From Natronorubrum halophilum (GTDB lineage: Archaea; Halobacteriota; Halobacteria; Halobacteriales; Natrialbaceae): 64,000 nucleotides of DNA. Where the stretch lies: the NCBI RefSeq assembly GCF_003670115.1, contig NZ_QQTY01000002.1:1116001-1180000 (forward strand). Reading direction: 5' to 3'. Position 1 is the stretch's first letter; each line of letters begins with the position of its first letter. Of the stretch, positions 1 through 9,672 are shown piece after piece. The notes beneath the pieces were generated by a model that saw only the letters and a list, made by a program, of their open reading frames with translations, searched no databases and was not told where the DNA came from. The position numbers and the translations under genes are program-made.

Positions 1-96
1 ACCAGTGGACCGATGGACGAAGAGGAAGGAACGACCGGCGGCACCGGCCTCGAAGACGACGGCATGATGGGCCACGACGACGAGTACGTCTTCTAA
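1..96 (+). CDS. C-terminal end of an unidentified acidic protein (partial)
   Basis: An open frame enters from the left edge and ends at the TAA at 94-96. The 31 visible residues are rich in Gly, Asp and Glu and finish in ...DDEYVF. There is no motif that identifies the family. An acidic, glycine-rich tail of this sort is usually a disordered end of a larger haloarchaeal protein. It points towards the convergent small gene at 131-313. Confidence 0.5.
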   Translation, partial: TSGPMDEEEGTTGGTGLEDDGMMGHDDEYVF

Positions 97-130
97 CTCG
101 GTTTTCGTATTACTCCCTCAGCCGTTAGCA

Positions 131-313
131 TCAGACCGTTAGCAGCGGGATTCCGAACGCTACGGCTACGCCGATCGCCATGACGAGAAAGCCGACGGCG
201 ACCGCACGCGAGGAATACTCGCTCATCGGGGCGGTCGTTCGCTCGGCCTCGAGATCGTGGCCGACATCGGCGGCCGAATCCTCGTCCACTTCCGGGTCCG
301 TATCGTCGCTCAT
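131..313 (-). CDS. small single-span membrane protein, haloarchaeal (DUF7550-like)
   Basis: This encodes 60 residues from the ATG at 313: an acidic N-terminal half (MSDDTDPEVDEDS...) followed by one hydrophobic helix near the C-terminus (AVAVGFLVMAIGVAVAFGIP) ending at LLTV. The frame stays open to 391, but the internal ATG is preferred because the extra residues are not acidic and an AT-rich stretch precedes the ATG. The layout resembles small haloarchaeal proteins I know as DUF7550; that name is from memory of the pattern. It is transcribed away from hisF, and no function can be assigned. Confidence 0.6.
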   Translation of the reverse strand: MSDDTDPEVDEDSAADVGHDLEAERTTAPMSEYSSRAVAVGFLVMAIGVAVAFGIPLLTV

Positions 314-429
314 AGGTGCGTGTTGCCGATTGAGCATAATAAAGTCACCTACACGGAAAGCGGGTTGTCCCGATCGCCCGATGCAGACCACTTTACTACT
401 CCGGGTCCCAACGCTCGCACAACACCCAT

Positions 430-1245
430 ATGGTACTGACCAAGCGAATCATCCCGTGTATCGACGTCGACCTGGACGAGGACGGGAACCCGGCGGTCTA
501 CACCGGCGTTCACTTCGAGGATCTCAAGTACACCGGCGATCCGGTCGAGATGGCCAAAGCGTACAACGAAGCGGGCGCCGACGAGTTCGTCTTCCTCGAT
601 ATCACCGCCTCCGCGGAGGGGCGCGAGACCATGCTCGACGTCGTCGAACGCGTCGCCGACGAGGTCTTCATCCCGCTCACGGTCGGCGGCGGTATCCGAA
701 CGACGGACGACATCAAGGAAACGCTGCGCGCCGGCGCGGACAAGGTCTCGATCACGACGGGCGCGCTCGAGCGACCCGAACTGATAAACGAGGGCGCGCG
801 CGCCTTCGGTAGCCAGTGCATCGTCATCAGCGTCGACGCCAGACGGCGCTTCGACGAGGGCGGCGAGCACTACGTCGAGATCGACGGCGAGTCCTGCTGG
901 TTCGAGTGTACGAAGAAAGGCGGTCGCGAAGGGACGGAAATCGACGTCCTCGAGTGGGCCGCGGAGGCCGAAACGCGGGGCGCGGGCGAACTGTTCGTCA
1001 ACTCGATCGACAAGGACGGCACGAAAGACGGCTACGACATCCCGCTGACGGCGGCCGTCAGCGAGGCCGTCGACACGCCGGTCATCGCCTCTTCGGGCTG
1101 TGGCGGTCCCGAGGACATGCACGAAGTGTTCACCGAGGCCGACGCCGACGCCGGCCTCGCGGCGTCGATCTTCCACTTCGACGAGCACTCGATCGACGAC
1201 GTGAAGCGGTATCTCGAGGAGCGGGACGTTCCGGTTCGGCGCTGA
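430..1245 (+). CDS. hisF: imidazole glycerol phosphate synthase, cyclase subunit HisF
   Basis: HisF is the cyclase half of the HisF-HisH complex. It takes ammonia from HisH and converts PRFAR to imidazole glycerol phosphate and AICAR, which links histidine and purine synthesis. The 271-aa protein starts [14 protein letters not shown], with the family's N-terminal catalytic Asp. The (beta/alpha)8 phosphate-binding and barrel motifs [11 protein letters not shown] and [15 protein letters not shown] are visible, including the second catalytic Asp in the latter. Length is normal for the family. No other his gene is adjacent, as is common in haloarchaea, where these genes are dispersed. The start lies about 30 bases after a TATA-like stretch. 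Confidence 0.97.
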   Translation: MVLTKRIIPCIDVDLDEDGNPAVYTGVHFEDLKYTGDPVEMAKAYNEAGADEFVFLDITASAEGRETMLDVVERVADEVFIPLTVGGGIRTTDDIKETLRAGADKVSITTGALERPELINEGARAFGSQCIVISVDARRRFDEGGEHYVEIDGESCWFECTKKGGREGTEIDVLEWAAEAETRGAGELFVNSIDKDGTKDGYDIPLTAAVSEAVDTPVIASSGCGGPEDMHEVFTEADADAGLAASIFHFDEHSIDDVKRYLEERDVPVRR

Positions 1246-1315
1246 GAGCGGCGACGGAGTCGTCACGTTTCGGTTTTCAATACGCTTATACTCGCAGCGT
1301 CGCGCTCTACTACCT

Positions 1316-2140
1316 GTGAAGTGGCGGTGTACGTGGTGTGGCAAACCACACGCGGAAAACGATCCACCCTGCGACAACTGCGGACACAACGCCTTCGAGA
1401 AGGCCGTCGTCCGCGAAGGGGACGACGAGTCGTCCGTCCCGCGGACCGACACGGTCGACACCGGAACGACCTACGTCTGGACCTGTCCGAACTGCGGCCG
1501 CGATCACGTCAAGAACAACCCGCCCTGCTCGCGGTGCGGTAATCCCGAACTCGAGAAGACCGAACAGACCTACGACGACGTCGAGCGAGATCTGGTCACC
1601 CCGGGATGGCTCGAGGTAGCCAGACCCTACACGCCGATCGTCGTCGTCTTCGGCCTGATCGTCGCGCTGTTCGCGACCGGGATCGTTCCGCTCTCGATTA
1701 TTCCCGGCGTCGGCGCGCCGTCGCCGCCCGACGCGCCGGGCGAGGGAACGGAGGCGGCCGGCCTCGATCTCGAAGCCGCCGAAGGGGAGGTTCACGAGCG
1801 ACTCGAGGCCGAACGGGACGGAGACGCCTCGCGAACGCACGACGGCGACCTCGCGGCGTACGCCGAGTACCACAACCGCGCGCTGGTCGCGATCGAATAC
1901 GAGGGTGCGGAGCCCGACGGGGTGGAACCGAGTGACTTCGGCGCGGACTGTCGGGACGCACCCCACATTAGACAGTTTCCGGGGACCCTGTCAACTGCCG
2001 ATTACGACGACGAGGCGGCGCTCGCCGATGACATCGCCGCCTCCCTCCGTGACAACAGCGGCGGCCCCGAACTCGATAGTGAGGGGCTGGACCTCCACGT
2101 CGTCGACGGCTCGATCTACGTCTTGTACGCGGCGTGCTAG
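1316..2140 (+). CDS. double zinc-ribbon, membrane-anchored CAP/SCP-like protein
   Basis: The protein has 274 residues and a GTG start. It holds two CxxC...CxxC zinc ribbons (Cys5/8/19/22 and Cys57/60/71/74), each followed by a similar ...NPPC/DPPC element, then one membrane helix at about 107-130. An external domain begins EVHERLEAERDG and contains DLAAYAEYHNRAL, the layout of the CAP/SCP fold (first helix plus conserved His). The predicted topology is zinc ribbons inside and CAP-like domain outside. An AT-rich box (ATACGCTTATA) about 25 bases upstream of GTG supports the start. CAP identity is from motif resemblance; the domain is short and lacks some conserved residues, so function is open. 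Confidence 0.75.
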   Translation: MKWRCTWCGKPHAENDPPCDNCGHNAFEKAVVREGDDESSVPRTDTVDTGTTYVWTCPNCGRDHVKNNPPCSRCGNPELEKTEQTYDDVERDLVTPGWLEVARPYTPIVVVFGLIVALFATGIVPLSIIPGVGAPSPPDAPGEGTEAAGLDLEAAEGEVHERLEAERDGDASRTHDGDLAAYAEYHNRALVAIEYEGAEPDGVEPSDFGADCRDAPHIRQFPGTLSTADYDDEAALADDIAASLRDNSGGPELDSEGLDLHVVDGSIYVLYAAC

Positions 2141-2422
2141 TCGAAACCACGACTCTCGAGGCGCTCGCGTTACGCCTCGCAGCCGGCGCGCGCCGTTCGG
2201 CCGGGAGTACGGCTCCGCGCGAGAGTGCGCGGAGCCGTGGGACCCGGGGGGGCAGGCCGGTAGCCGGCCCTGGCGGACAGAAAGGGCGAGCGGTGCGACC
2301 TCGAAGCGGCGAAGCCGCGGAGCGAGCGCTGTCACGTCCTCGCGAGCGCGCTCGAGGAGGGTGCTACGGCTCGAGCCGGTTTTCTCAATGGATCAACCGA
2401 AGAACGGAGGCACCGACTAGCG

Positions 2423-2707
2423 TTATGCGGCCGCTTCGAACGCGTCGCGGAACGAGACCGCCTTCTCGCGGACGGTGATTGCGCCGTCCTCGAGCGCTTC
2501 GAGCGGATCGACGCCCTCCACGGTCTTGATCGTGAGAATCGGTTCGGTCTGGCCACCCGACTGTTCGGGATTCACGTCGTAGGTGGCGGCGCTTACGTCG
2601 TCGTGCTCGAGCAGTGCGCCCTTGAGGACGTTCATGAACGTGTGGTCCTCGCCGGCGATTTCGATCGAGAGTTCGTTCTCGGTGCTCTCGGTGACCCGCA
2701 GTTCCAT
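2423..2707 (-). CDS. rpo11: DNA-directed RNA polymerase subunit Rpo11 (L)
   Basis: Rpo11 pairs with Rpo3 (D) to form the alpha-like platform on which archaeal RNA polymerase assembles. This 94-aa protein begins [23 protein letters not shown] and carries the diagnostic [17 protein letters not shown] segment of the RpoL/Rpb11 fold. The frame is open far upstream, but the ATG at 2707 matches the conserved N-terminus of the family. It is divergent from the rhomboid gene. The 282 bases downstream (2141-2422) contain only GC-rich sequence with short inverted repeats. Confidence 0.96.
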   Translation of the reverse strand: MELRVTESTENELSIEIAGEDHTFMNVLKGALLEHDDVSAATYDVNPEQSGGQTEPILTIKTVEGVDPLEALEDGAITVREKAVSFRDAFEAAA

Positions 2708-2884
2708 GTCCTGTTTTCCGTTCGTCGGCTGCTTGTACCTTTCCTTTCGGCGTCGAGGGGTGACTCGAGGGGACGGATCGCGGCCTCGAGATCGGCCGAC
2801 GGTGACTCGAGGCCGAACGACGGTCGAATGGACGACGGGATCGAGAATGTAAATCCCTATACAGCCTCGCTCGAACCTCTGGAT

Positions 2885-4729
2885 ATGCTCTCGGACGCGT
2901 CCCTCCTGACGGAAGTTCTTCCGATCCTCGTCTCGGTCGCCACGGTGGGGGCGCTGCTCGTCTCCGTCGCGGTCGTCAGGCGGCTCCACCGACCGGAGCG
3001 CGGCTGGGGTGAGACCGTCCGATCGCGACTCGTACTGGGGGTGCCGTGGGGGTCGCTTATCGTCATCGGGCTCGTCCTCTCTGTCTACCTGTTCGTCCAG
3101 GACGGCATCACCGAGTTCACGAACCCGGTAACCACCCCCTACCGGGCGTACTCGTACTTCTACCCGGTAGGGATGCTGACGGCGGGGTTTTCCCACGCCG
3201 GGCCGAACCACCTTCTCGGGAACTTCTCCGGCGCGCTCGTCGTCGCCCCCATCGTGGAGTACGCGTGGGGACACTACCCCGACGAACGCGGTGAGGGGCG
3301 GCTCTGGACGTGGTACACCACGCCGTGGATCCGAGCGCTGGTCGTCTTCCCGCTCGCCGTCGTCGTCGTCACGATCGTCACGAGCCTGTTCGCACTCGGC
3401 CCCGTGATCGGCTTCTCGGGCGTCGTTTTCGCGTTCGCGGCCTTCGCGCTGGTTCACTATCCGATCGCGACGATCGTCGGCACGCTCGGCGTCCAGAGCG
3501 TCCTGCTGACGCTCTACCGGGCGCTACGGAACCCGGTTGGCGTCTACGTCGCCGAGCCGAGCCCTGCGTCGGCTCCCTCCTGGGCGGGCATCGCCATCCA
3601 GGGCCACGCGCTCGGGTTCTTCATCGGCCTCGTCCTCGGTATCGCGGTACTCCGCCGGCGCGACTATCGACCCGATCCGCTTCGAATCTGGCTGGCCATC
3701 CTCCTCGTCGGCTTCGCAAAGGGACTGTGGCAGATCTACTGGTTCGGCGGCGAGAACACCTACATACTCTTTCAGGGACCCGGCGTCCTGATCGTCACCG
3801 CGCTCGCGCTCGTGGTGACGCTCGCGATTACGGGCACCGAAACGCCGCTCGTCCCGCGACGAATCGATCGCCTGTTCGCTCGAGGCAGTCGATCCGGCCC
3901 CAGTTCACCCGTAGATCGGCCGCTCGAACTCAGTCGAAACGCCGGTGACGGGTCCACGGCCACCGCAGCCAGAATAGAGCGGATCAGCGAGATCAGCGGC
4001 GGTGAGCGCGCACGCGAGACGACCCGGCTGTCGAACCTTGGCCAGCGGCGGACCGCGTACGTCGCCGTTCTCGCCGTTCTCGCCGTCGTCGCGGGAGTGG
4101 CGATTCCGGTGAACCTCTTCGTCCTCGACGACGCCACCGCGTCCTCGGACGCCGCCGTCGAGGTCGATGATTACACGATTCAGTACGCCGAGAGCGTCGA
4201 AAACGAACTCACGTCGCCGGTCAGAGTCGGTCCGCTCGCGGAGGCCGTTTCCATCGAATCCAGCGGCGTGATCGTCGCGAGCGAACGGCGACAGCTCTGG
4301 TCGGAGGTGGTTCCGGCCCAGCAACTCGCCTTCTCGGGCGAGGAATCGATCGTCGTCGGCGGCCCCGGCTGGCGCGAGACCGTTCACGTCGAACGAACCG
4401 GCTGGGAGCCGGTCAGCAACGAAACCGTCTATCAGGTCGCGATCTGGGCGGACGGCGAGGATCGCCGGATCGCCCACGAGTCCAACGAGTCGCGCGCCGA
4501 CGTTCGCATCGACGACCGAAACGTCACGATCGCACTTGAGGACGGTGAATTCGTCCTCGAGGTCGAAGGGGCCGGGACGGATATCGACACCGTCGCAACG
4601 ACACCGATGCCTGGGGAGGGCGAGTCGACGATAGCAGGCGGGCTGGCGTTCGAGCACGAGAACGGCACCATCTACGCGTCGTCGAACGGGACCCGGATCG
4701 CCGTTGCGAGCGAGGAAACATACCACTAG
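2885..4729 (+). CDS. rhomboid family intramembrane serine protease with large external C-terminal domain
   Basis: The protein has 614 residues. A multi-helix rhomboid core spans residues ~10-310: [11 protein letters not shown] supplies the HxxxN element, GFSG holds the catalytic Ser178, and [10 protein letters not shown] holds His241. A cytoplasmic linker follows, then another membrane helix near residues 390-415 and a roughly 200-residue beta-rich, acidic domain predicted to be outside. Start choice: the ATG at 2885 lies 26-30 bases after CCCTATACAG, typical of a leaderless start; an in-frame ATG at 2828 is the alternative. The protease probably cleaves membrane-anchored substrates; substrate unknown. 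The C-terminal domain is not one I recognise. Confidence 0.9.
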   Translation: MLSDASLLTEVLPILVSVATVGALLVSVAVVRRLHRPERGWGETVRSRLVLGVPWGSLIVIGLVLSVYLFVQDGITEFTNPVTTPYRAYSYFYPVGMLTAGFSHAGPNHLLGNFSGALVVAPIVEYAWGHYPDERGEGRLWTWYTTPWIRALVVFPLAVVVVTIVTSLFALGPVIGFSGVVFAFAAFALVHYPIATIVGTLGVQSVLLTLYRALRNPVGVYVAEPSPASAPSWAGIAIQGHALGFFIGLVLGIAVLRRRDYRPDPLRIWLAILLVGFAKGLWQIYWFGGENTYILFQGPGVLIVTALALVVTLAITGTETPLVPRRIDRLFARGSRSGPSSPVDRPLELSRNAGDGSTATAARIERISEISGGERARETTRLSNLGQRRTAYVAVLAVLAVVAGVAIPVNLFVLDDATASSDAAVEVDDYTIQYAESVENELTSPVRVGPLAEAVSIESSGVIVASERRQLWSEVVPAQQLAFSGEESIVVGGPGWRETVHVERTGWEPVSNETVYQVAIWADGEDRRIAHESNESRADVRIDDRNVTIALEDGEFVLEVEGAGTDIDTVATTPMPGEGESTIAGGLAFEHENGTIYASSNGTRIAVASEETYH

Positions 4730-5149
4730 TCGGCGCCCTCCGAGGAGGCCGATTCGAGTTTGGGTCTCCGTACTGTTACTATTCCGACGGGAGTCGTCCG
4801 CAGTCGGTCGAACACGCTCGCGTCGTGTACGCACCGTCCTCTAGCGTCTCGAGCGGGATTCCGCTCGGTACTATCGGACCGACGGCTGTGGTCGACTGTT
4901 CGGAACGGCCGACGAACACGTGCGATGGTCTGACAGTCATCAGTACAGTCACGTTTCGGACGAGCGGGGCGGCGGTTGTCGGTCCCAAACGCATTGTTGT
5001 CCCAGATGGTCGCGTTCCGAGCACAGTTGTCAATGTGCAATAATTCACAAAGAATTAGATGAGAAATTAACGGGGTCATGGCTACGGGAAGCCGGAGAGA
5101 AACAATGACCCGATGAGCCGTCCGTTCGACCGAGTTGAATTCTGGACAG
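4730..5149. other. intergenic region with two competing small ORFs, neither convincing
   Basis: Two opposing frames cover most of this interval. One of 72 codons runs on the + strand (4825-5043). One of up to 89 codons runs on the - strand (4779-5048, GTG start; ATG at 4994). Both have moderate third-position GC and neither has a recognisable motif. The right end, 5040-5075, is AT-rich and probably holds the promoter for the ABC exporter at 5150. At most one of the small frames can be real. Confidence 0.4.
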
Positions 5150-5914
5150 ATGAGCAACCATGCACTGCAGCAGGCGACCGCCTCGGATGGCCAGACGAGT
5201 AGCGACGCCGACTCGACGGCGGCCGTTCGTCTCGCGGACGTCACGCACGAGTACGGCGCGAACGGCGGCCGAGGCCACTCGGGCGGTGATCGGACGGTGA
5301 CTGCACTCCGGGACGTCTCGCTCGCCGTTCAGGCGGGCGACATCGTCGGACTCGAAGGGCCAAGCGGGAGCGGGAAGTCGACGATTCTGCACGCGGTTAC
5401 CGGCCTGTTGGTCCCGACCGACGGCGCGGTCGAGTTGCTCGGGACCGACCTCACCGCCCTCTCGAATCGGAAGCGAACGAGGCTCCGTCGTCGCCACGTC
5501 GGGATCGTCTTCCAGCGTTTTCATCTGCTGTCGTCCCTGTCCGCCCGGGCGAACGTCGCGTTGCCCCTCGTTCAGGCAGGGATCCCCCGGTCGAAACGGC
5601 GCGAGCGCGCCGAATCCTTACTCGAGCAGGTCGGTCTCGGGGATCGAATCAATCACCTTCCGGGCGAACTCAGCGGCGGCGAGCGCCAGCGCGTCGCGAT
5701 CGCTCGAGCGCTCGTGACCGATCCGGACGTCATCGTCGCCGACGAGCCGACGGGCGAACTCGATACGGCGACCGGGAAGGAGGTGCTCGAACTTCTGACG
5801 GATATCGGTCGCGATCGGGCCGTGCTGGTCGCCTCGCACGACGATGCGACGCTCGCCGTCGCCGACCACGTGATCGGACTCCGCGACGGACGGGTGGTCA
5901 CGGATGGGGGATGA
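5150..5914 (+). CDS. ABC transporter ATP-binding protein, MacB/LolD type
   Basis: The 254-aa ATPase drives the two permeases that follow. It has Walker A (GPSGSGKST), Q-loop (GIVFQRFHLL), signature LSGGERQR, Walker B (VIVADEPTGELD) and an H-loop (VASHDD). The TGELD after Walker B and the EL..TDLT..S insertion mark the MacB/LolD/FtsE branch that couples to single-span-plus-three permeases. The ATG at 5150 is preferred over an in-frame TTG at 5135. The 3' end overlaps the next gene by 11 bases, so translation is probably coupled. Direction of transport is inferred as export or mechanotransmission; the substrate is unknown. Confidence 0.93.
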   Translation: MSNHALQQATASDGQTSSDADSTAAVRLADVTHEYGANGGRGHSGGDRTVTALRDVSLAVQAGDIVGLEGPSGSGKSTILHAVTGLLVPTDGAVELLGTDLTALSNRKRTRLRRRHVGIVFQRFHLLSSLSARANVALPLVQAGIPRSKRRERAESLLEQVGLGDRINHLPGELSGGERQRVAIARALVTDPDVIVADEPTGELDTATGKEVLELLTDIGRDRAVLVASHDDATLAVADHVIGLRDGRVVTDGG

Positions 5915-7184
5915 CGAGTTCGACGTAGATGCCGCCGGAACGCGTCGGACTCGGTGGAAAGGACTCGTTAGCGTCTCGATCGTTCGGCTGTGGAAACGCA
6001 CGGTACAAACCAAATCGGGCCGAATCGTGGCGACGATCAGCGCCGTCGCGCTGACGATCGCGCTACTCATCGTCGTAACGGGAATCGCGCTGGCGCTCGC
6101 CGACGGCGGAGCGATCGCGGACAACGACGCCGCTGTCCAGATCAGTCCCGAAGAGAGCGACACCCTGTCGGCCGTCGACGGAGTCGAGGGGCCGCGACTC
6201 GGCGAGACCAACGAACGAGCCGAGACGATCCGCGGTGAAGACGGCGTCGACCACGCGTCGCCGGTTCTGATCGAACCGGTCCAGTTCGAGCCGGCGGACG
6301 GGGAGGGCGATCCACGGACGGTATTGCTCGTCGGGGTCGTTCCCGACGACGAACCGCGGACTGTCAGCGGGCTCTCAACGGAGCACCTCGAGCCGGGTGA
6401 CTCGCACTACGCGAACGGCTCGTACAACGGCACCCGGCAGGGAGAGATCGTGCTCTCGGCGGCCGCTGCGAACCGACTCGAGGCGGAGACCGGCGACGAA
6501 CTCGCCGTCGGGGGCGCACACATTCCCGCAAACGTCTCGGCACCGTCGGTTACCGCGACTACCGTCGAGCAGGCCGGCGACGGCGACGACGAGACGCCGA
6601 TCGCGCTCGTTCACCTGAGCGAACTACAGACGCTCGCCGGAGCCGACGACGGCCAACTCGCCGACCAGATGTTGATCTGGGGCGACGCCGGTGCCGGGGA
6701 GACCGCCGCGGCGGATGCGTATCCCGACGCGGCGATTGAATCCACCGGCGGAGCCGACCCGTCGTCGCTGTTCGGCGACGGGCTGGCGTTCGCGACGAGT
6801 CTGCTCGCGCTGGTCGTCGGCATCGCGATCTGCGCCTCGTTCGTCGCGACGACCGCGGGAATGACCGTCAACGAGGACCGCCGTATGCTCGCCGTCCTCG
6901 AGTCGGTCGGGTTCCCCACCCACAGCCGACTCGTGGTCGTCGCGATGTCGACGCTCCTAACGACGCTGTGCGGTGCGCTTCTCGGGATCGTCCTGGGGGT
7001 CATCGGCATCCACGGCGTCAACGCGGCCGCCAGCGCGACCGTCTCCCCGGGTGCCGTCGCGCAGGTCCACCCGGTGTTCGTGCCCTACGCGCTCGTCGTC
7101 GCGCTCGTTTCCGGGCTCGTCGCCATCCCCTACCCGCTCGCGGTGGCCTCTCGGACGTCCGTACTCGAGGAGGTGGGACGATGA
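5904..7184 (+). CDS. ABC transporter permease, FtsX/MacB family (first)
   Basis: The protein has 426 residues with MacB topology: one N-terminal membrane helix (about residues 40-65), a large external domain (~65-290), then three C-terminal helices (about 295-320, 345-375 and 390-415) in the FtsX fold. The external domain is strongly acidic. The gene overlaps both neighbours (11 bases with the ATPase, 4 bases with the second permease), so all three form one operon and likely one heteromeric complex. Such systems pump peptides or lipoproteins, or transmit force to an external partner; nothing here reveals which. Confidence 0.9.
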   Translation: MGDDEFDVDAAGTRRTRWKGLVSVSIVRLWKRTVQTKSGRIVATISAVALTIALLIVVTGIALALADGGAIADNDAAVQISPEESDTLSAVDGVEGPRLGETNERAETIRGEDGVDHASPVLIEPVQFEPADGEGDPRTVLLVGVVPDDEPRTVSGLSTEHLEPGDSHYANGSYNGTRQGEIVLSAAAANRLEAETGDELAVGGAHIPANVSAPSVTATTVEQAGDGDDETPIALVHLSELQTLAGADDGQLADQMLIWGDAGAGETAAADAYPDAAIESTGGADPSSLFGDGLAFATSLLALVVGIAICASFVATTAGMTVNEDRRMLAVLESVGFPTHSRLVVVAMSTLLTTLCGALLGIVLGVIGIHGVNAAASATVSPGAVAQVHPVFVPYALVVALVSGLVAIPYPLAVASRTSVLEEVGR

Positions 7185-8428
7185 GCCTCCGACGAGCGGC
7201 GACGCGGACGAGAGCCGTGTTCGGCCTCGCGTTCGCACAGCTTCGGCGCTCCCCCGGTCGGACCGCACTCACCGTCTTCGCCGTGATGCTCGCGGTGTTG
7301 TCCGTGACGCTGCTCGCCAGTCTCGGCGTCGGCGTCGTCGAGACGGGCGAGGACGGCCTCGAAAACGCCGGTCGGGACATCTGGATCTCGAGCGACCCGA
7401 TCGATCCCTCGGCCAGCGGAACGGAGAACCCGATCGTCGGCGCACACGGCGTTTCGGCCGATATCGCCGAACGCGACGACGTCAGCTCCGCCTCACCGAT
7501 CGCGATGCACGACGTGTATATCGGGACTGACGCCGACTCCCTCGAGCGGACGTCGGCAGTCGGCGTCCCGCAGACGCACGACGAGTTCGGGTTCGAGGAG
7601 GGCGGCGGATTCGAAACCGAGCTGAACTTCTCCGAAGGCGAGCACCTCGACGGCGAACGTCCCACCGAGCCGACGACGGAAGAGATCGTCCTCGATCCCA
7701 ACACCGCCGAGGAACTGGACGTCTCGGTCGGCGACACGGTCTATTTGGGAACGTCTCGAGAGACGGCTCGGGATCACGAGTTTACCGTCGTCGGGATCGC
7801 CGCGTACTACTCGCAGTATCTGGGATCGGATGCGGAAGCGGTTCCGCTGACCGATCTCCAGGCGATCGCCGGGACGTCGGGAACGGATCGAGCGACCTTC
7901 GTCACCGCCAGCGTCGAAGACGACGCCGACGCCGACGCGGTCGGGGCCGAACTCGACGACGAGTACGCCGCCTACGACGTTCGCACCAGCGACGAGCAGG
8001 TCGGCGCGATGGTCGAAGAGCAACCGCTCGTCCTCGCGAGCGGCGCGACGCTGGTCGGCCTCGCCCTCGTCGGCGGGATCGTGCTGACGGTCAACCTGTT
8101 CGCGCTCGTCGCCTACCAGCAGCGGGACGAACTCGCCGCGCTCCGGGCGATCGGGCTCTCTCGGTGGGTGCTCGCGGGAACGATCGGCGCACAGGGACTC
8201 GTCATCGGCTTGCTCGGCGGGATCATCGGCCTCGCTGCCACGCCGCTGCTCGCGATCGGGCTCAACCACCTCGCGTCGACCGTCGCCGGGTTCGAGTCCC
8301 TCCTGCAGACGCCGCCCGAGGTCTACGCGCTCGGCCTCGTCCTCGCGGTCGTCGTCGGGACGATCGTCGCACTCGTCACCGGCTGGCACGCCGGCCGCTA
8401 CGCTCGCCTCGAGCAACTCGAGGGGTGA
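7181..8428 (+). CDS. ABC transporter permease, FtsX/MacB family (second)
   Basis: The protein has 415 residues from the ATG at 7181, which overlaps the previous stop as ATGA. It has the same topology as its partner: an N-terminal helix (about 25-50), an external domain rich in Asp and Glu, and three C-terminal helices with the FtsX-type segment RDELAALRAIGLSRW between the first and second. The two permeases are diverged rather than recent duplicates. A pair of different permeases with one ATPase suggests a heterodimeric membrane unit. Confidence 0.9.
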   Translation: MSLRRAATRTRAVFGLAFAQLRRSPGRTALTVFAVMLAVLSVTLLASLGVGVVETGEDGLENAGRDIWISSDPIDPSASGTENPIVGAHGVSADIAERDDVSSASPIAMHDVYIGTDADSLERTSAVGVPQTHDEFGFEEGGGFETELNFSEGEHLDGERPTEPTTEEIVLDPNTAEELDVSVGDTVYLGTSRETARDHEFTVVGIAAYYSQYLGSDAEAVPLTDLQAIAGTSGTDRATFVTASVEDDADADAVGAELDDEYAAYDVRTSDEQVGAMVEEQPLVLASGATLVGLALVGGIVLTVNLFALVAYQQRDELAALRAIGLSRWVLAGTIGAQGLVIGLLGGIIGLAATPLLAIGLNHLASTVAGFESLLQTPPEVYALGLVLAVVVGTIVALVTGWHAGRYARLEQLEG

Positions 8429-8463
8429 TCGAGACGCCGTTCCCTCGGCGAAATCAGACGGTA

Positions 8464-9096
8464 TCAGGACCACTCGATTCGGAACACTTCCGCCTCGAGC
8501 GTCGCCTCGGCTTCGGTGTGAAAATCGAACCGCTTCGCGATCGGGAATTCGGCCCGAAACGCGTGCGTGACGTCGCCCCCCTCGTCGTCGGCGAACGACT
8601 CGACGAACTCCCGGCTCCCTTCGTTGTGGATCGTATAGGAGACGGCGGCGATCGATCGCGCGGTCTCGAGAAACGTGCGATCGGCGTGGCGGTTGCCGCG
8701 CTGCGCGCCGAAAGGCGGGTTCGAGAGAACGGTCGCGTCGGTGAGCGAGAGCGGCGCGCGGGTGGCGTCACCGCGGAGCCAGCAGAGCGGGCCGTGCTTG
8801 CCCGCCTCGTCGATCCGCGCGGCGTTCGCCCGGGCCAGCGCGAGCGCATTGGGGTCGACGTCGATTCCCAGAACACGATCGGCTTCCGCGAGCGAGGCGG
8901 CGATCGCGAGCATCCCCGTTCCGGTGCCGAGGTCGACGACCTGCGCTTCGAGATCGCCCTGAAGCCGCGCCTGGTGGGCGATGTGGGCGGCGATCTCCGG
9001 AGGAGTGAGGTACTGCTCGAGTGCAGCGGAGGGCTCGGAAAAATCGTCGAGCGCCTCGAGCGCTCGAGCGAGGGTTCGTCGAGACGGGCCGGACAT
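8464..9096 (-). CDS. METTL5-type class I methyltransferase (probable rRNA N6-adenine)
   Basis: The 210-aa Rossmann methyltransferase has a SAM motif VVDLGTGTGML at residues 53-63, an acidic SAM ligand in GIDVDP, and the catalytic SNPPFG (residues 125-130) typical of N6-adenine methylation. QYLTPPEIAAHIA near the N-terminus is characteristic of COG2263 / METTL5. The eukaryotic member modifies small-subunit rRNA with the partner TRMT112; the archaeal target is an inference. The gene lies 10 bases downstream of a 133-codon gene on the same strand and is probably cotranscribed with it. Confidence 0.88.
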   Translation of the reverse strand: MSGPSRRTLARALEALDDFSEPSAALEQYLTPPEIAAHIAHQARLQGDLEAQVVDLGTGTGMLAIAASLAEADRVLGIDVDPNALALARANAARIDEAGKHGPLCWLRGDATRAPLSLTDATVLSNPPFGAQRGNRHADRTFLETARSIAAVSYTIHNEGSREFVESFADDEGGDVTHAFRAEFPIAKRFDFHTEAEATLEAEVFRIEWS

Positions 9097-9106
9097 TACG
9101 GCTCTC

Positions 9107-9508
9107 TTAGGAGTCGAGCGTGATAGATCCGTCGAGTTCGAGCGCCAGCCCTTCTCGCTCGGCGCGTTCCGCGCAGGCGGCCAGCGCGGGTCGGACCTTC
9201 TCGGGATCTGCGATATCGTCGATCTGAACCGTCACGGTACCGACACCGAGGAACGACCCGGCCCGAACGTACCCGCGCACGCGGTCGATTTCGTCCTGCG
9301 TGGCCAGCGAGCAATCCTCGTCGAAACAGGCGTCGATGGTGAGGCCGGCGGGAAGCAGTCCCTGCTCGGTCAGTTCGCGCTTCAAATCCCGGAGTTGTTC
9401 GGCTGCCGTCGACTCGAGCGACTCGGCCTCGAGGGTGACCGGGGTGACGTCCGCGGGCTGGCAGCCCTCGATCGTCGGCTCGAATTCGGTACCTGATGAC
9501 GTACTCAT
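9107..9508 (-). CDS. uncharacterised 133-aa protein preceding the METTL5-type gene
   Basis: I do not recognise the family. The protein is soluble and acidic, with a helical segment at about 25-50 (SLESTAAEQLRDLKRELTEQ) and a beta-alpha-rich region with three Cys (CQP, DACFDEDC). It ends in GLALELDGSITLDS. Its stop is 10 bases from the methyltransferase start, so it heads a two-gene unit. The AT-rich run upstream (9525-9550) provides the promoter. A role with the methyltransferase is possible only by context. Confidence 0.75.
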   Translation of the reverse strand: MSTSSGTEFEPTIEGCQPADVTPVTLEAESLESTAAEQLRDLKRELTEQGLLPAGLTIDACFDEDCSLATQDEIDRVRGYVRAGSFLGVGTVTVQIDDIADPEKVRPALAACAERAEREGLALELDGSITLDS

Positions 9509-9672
9509 TGTCTATCTATACATGAGTCGCATACAAAAATCTTTGTAAATGTCCGATAGTAATACTCGGGAGCGGTCCGGCGACTGCGCCGTTCGGCGGT
9601 CGAACCGTCTGTGGGTCTCGCTTTCATGACAAGTTCGAATAGAGTTAAGGAGAGCCCGTGTGAGAGGCAGGT

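Noticed and set aside
2141-2422. GC-rich interval with inverted repeats and a GGACAGAAAG-like stretch, considered as a structural RNA (RNase P or SRP RNA)
   Set aside because: The conserved RNase P (GAGGAAAGUC-type) and SRP (GNAR tetraloop region) elements are not found on either strand. The repeats (GAGCGAAGCGAG-like) are common haloarchaeal intergenic composition.
4825-5043. 72-codon plus-strand ORF
   Set aside because: It is mirrored by an equally long minus-strand frame, and neither has a motif or clear coding bias.
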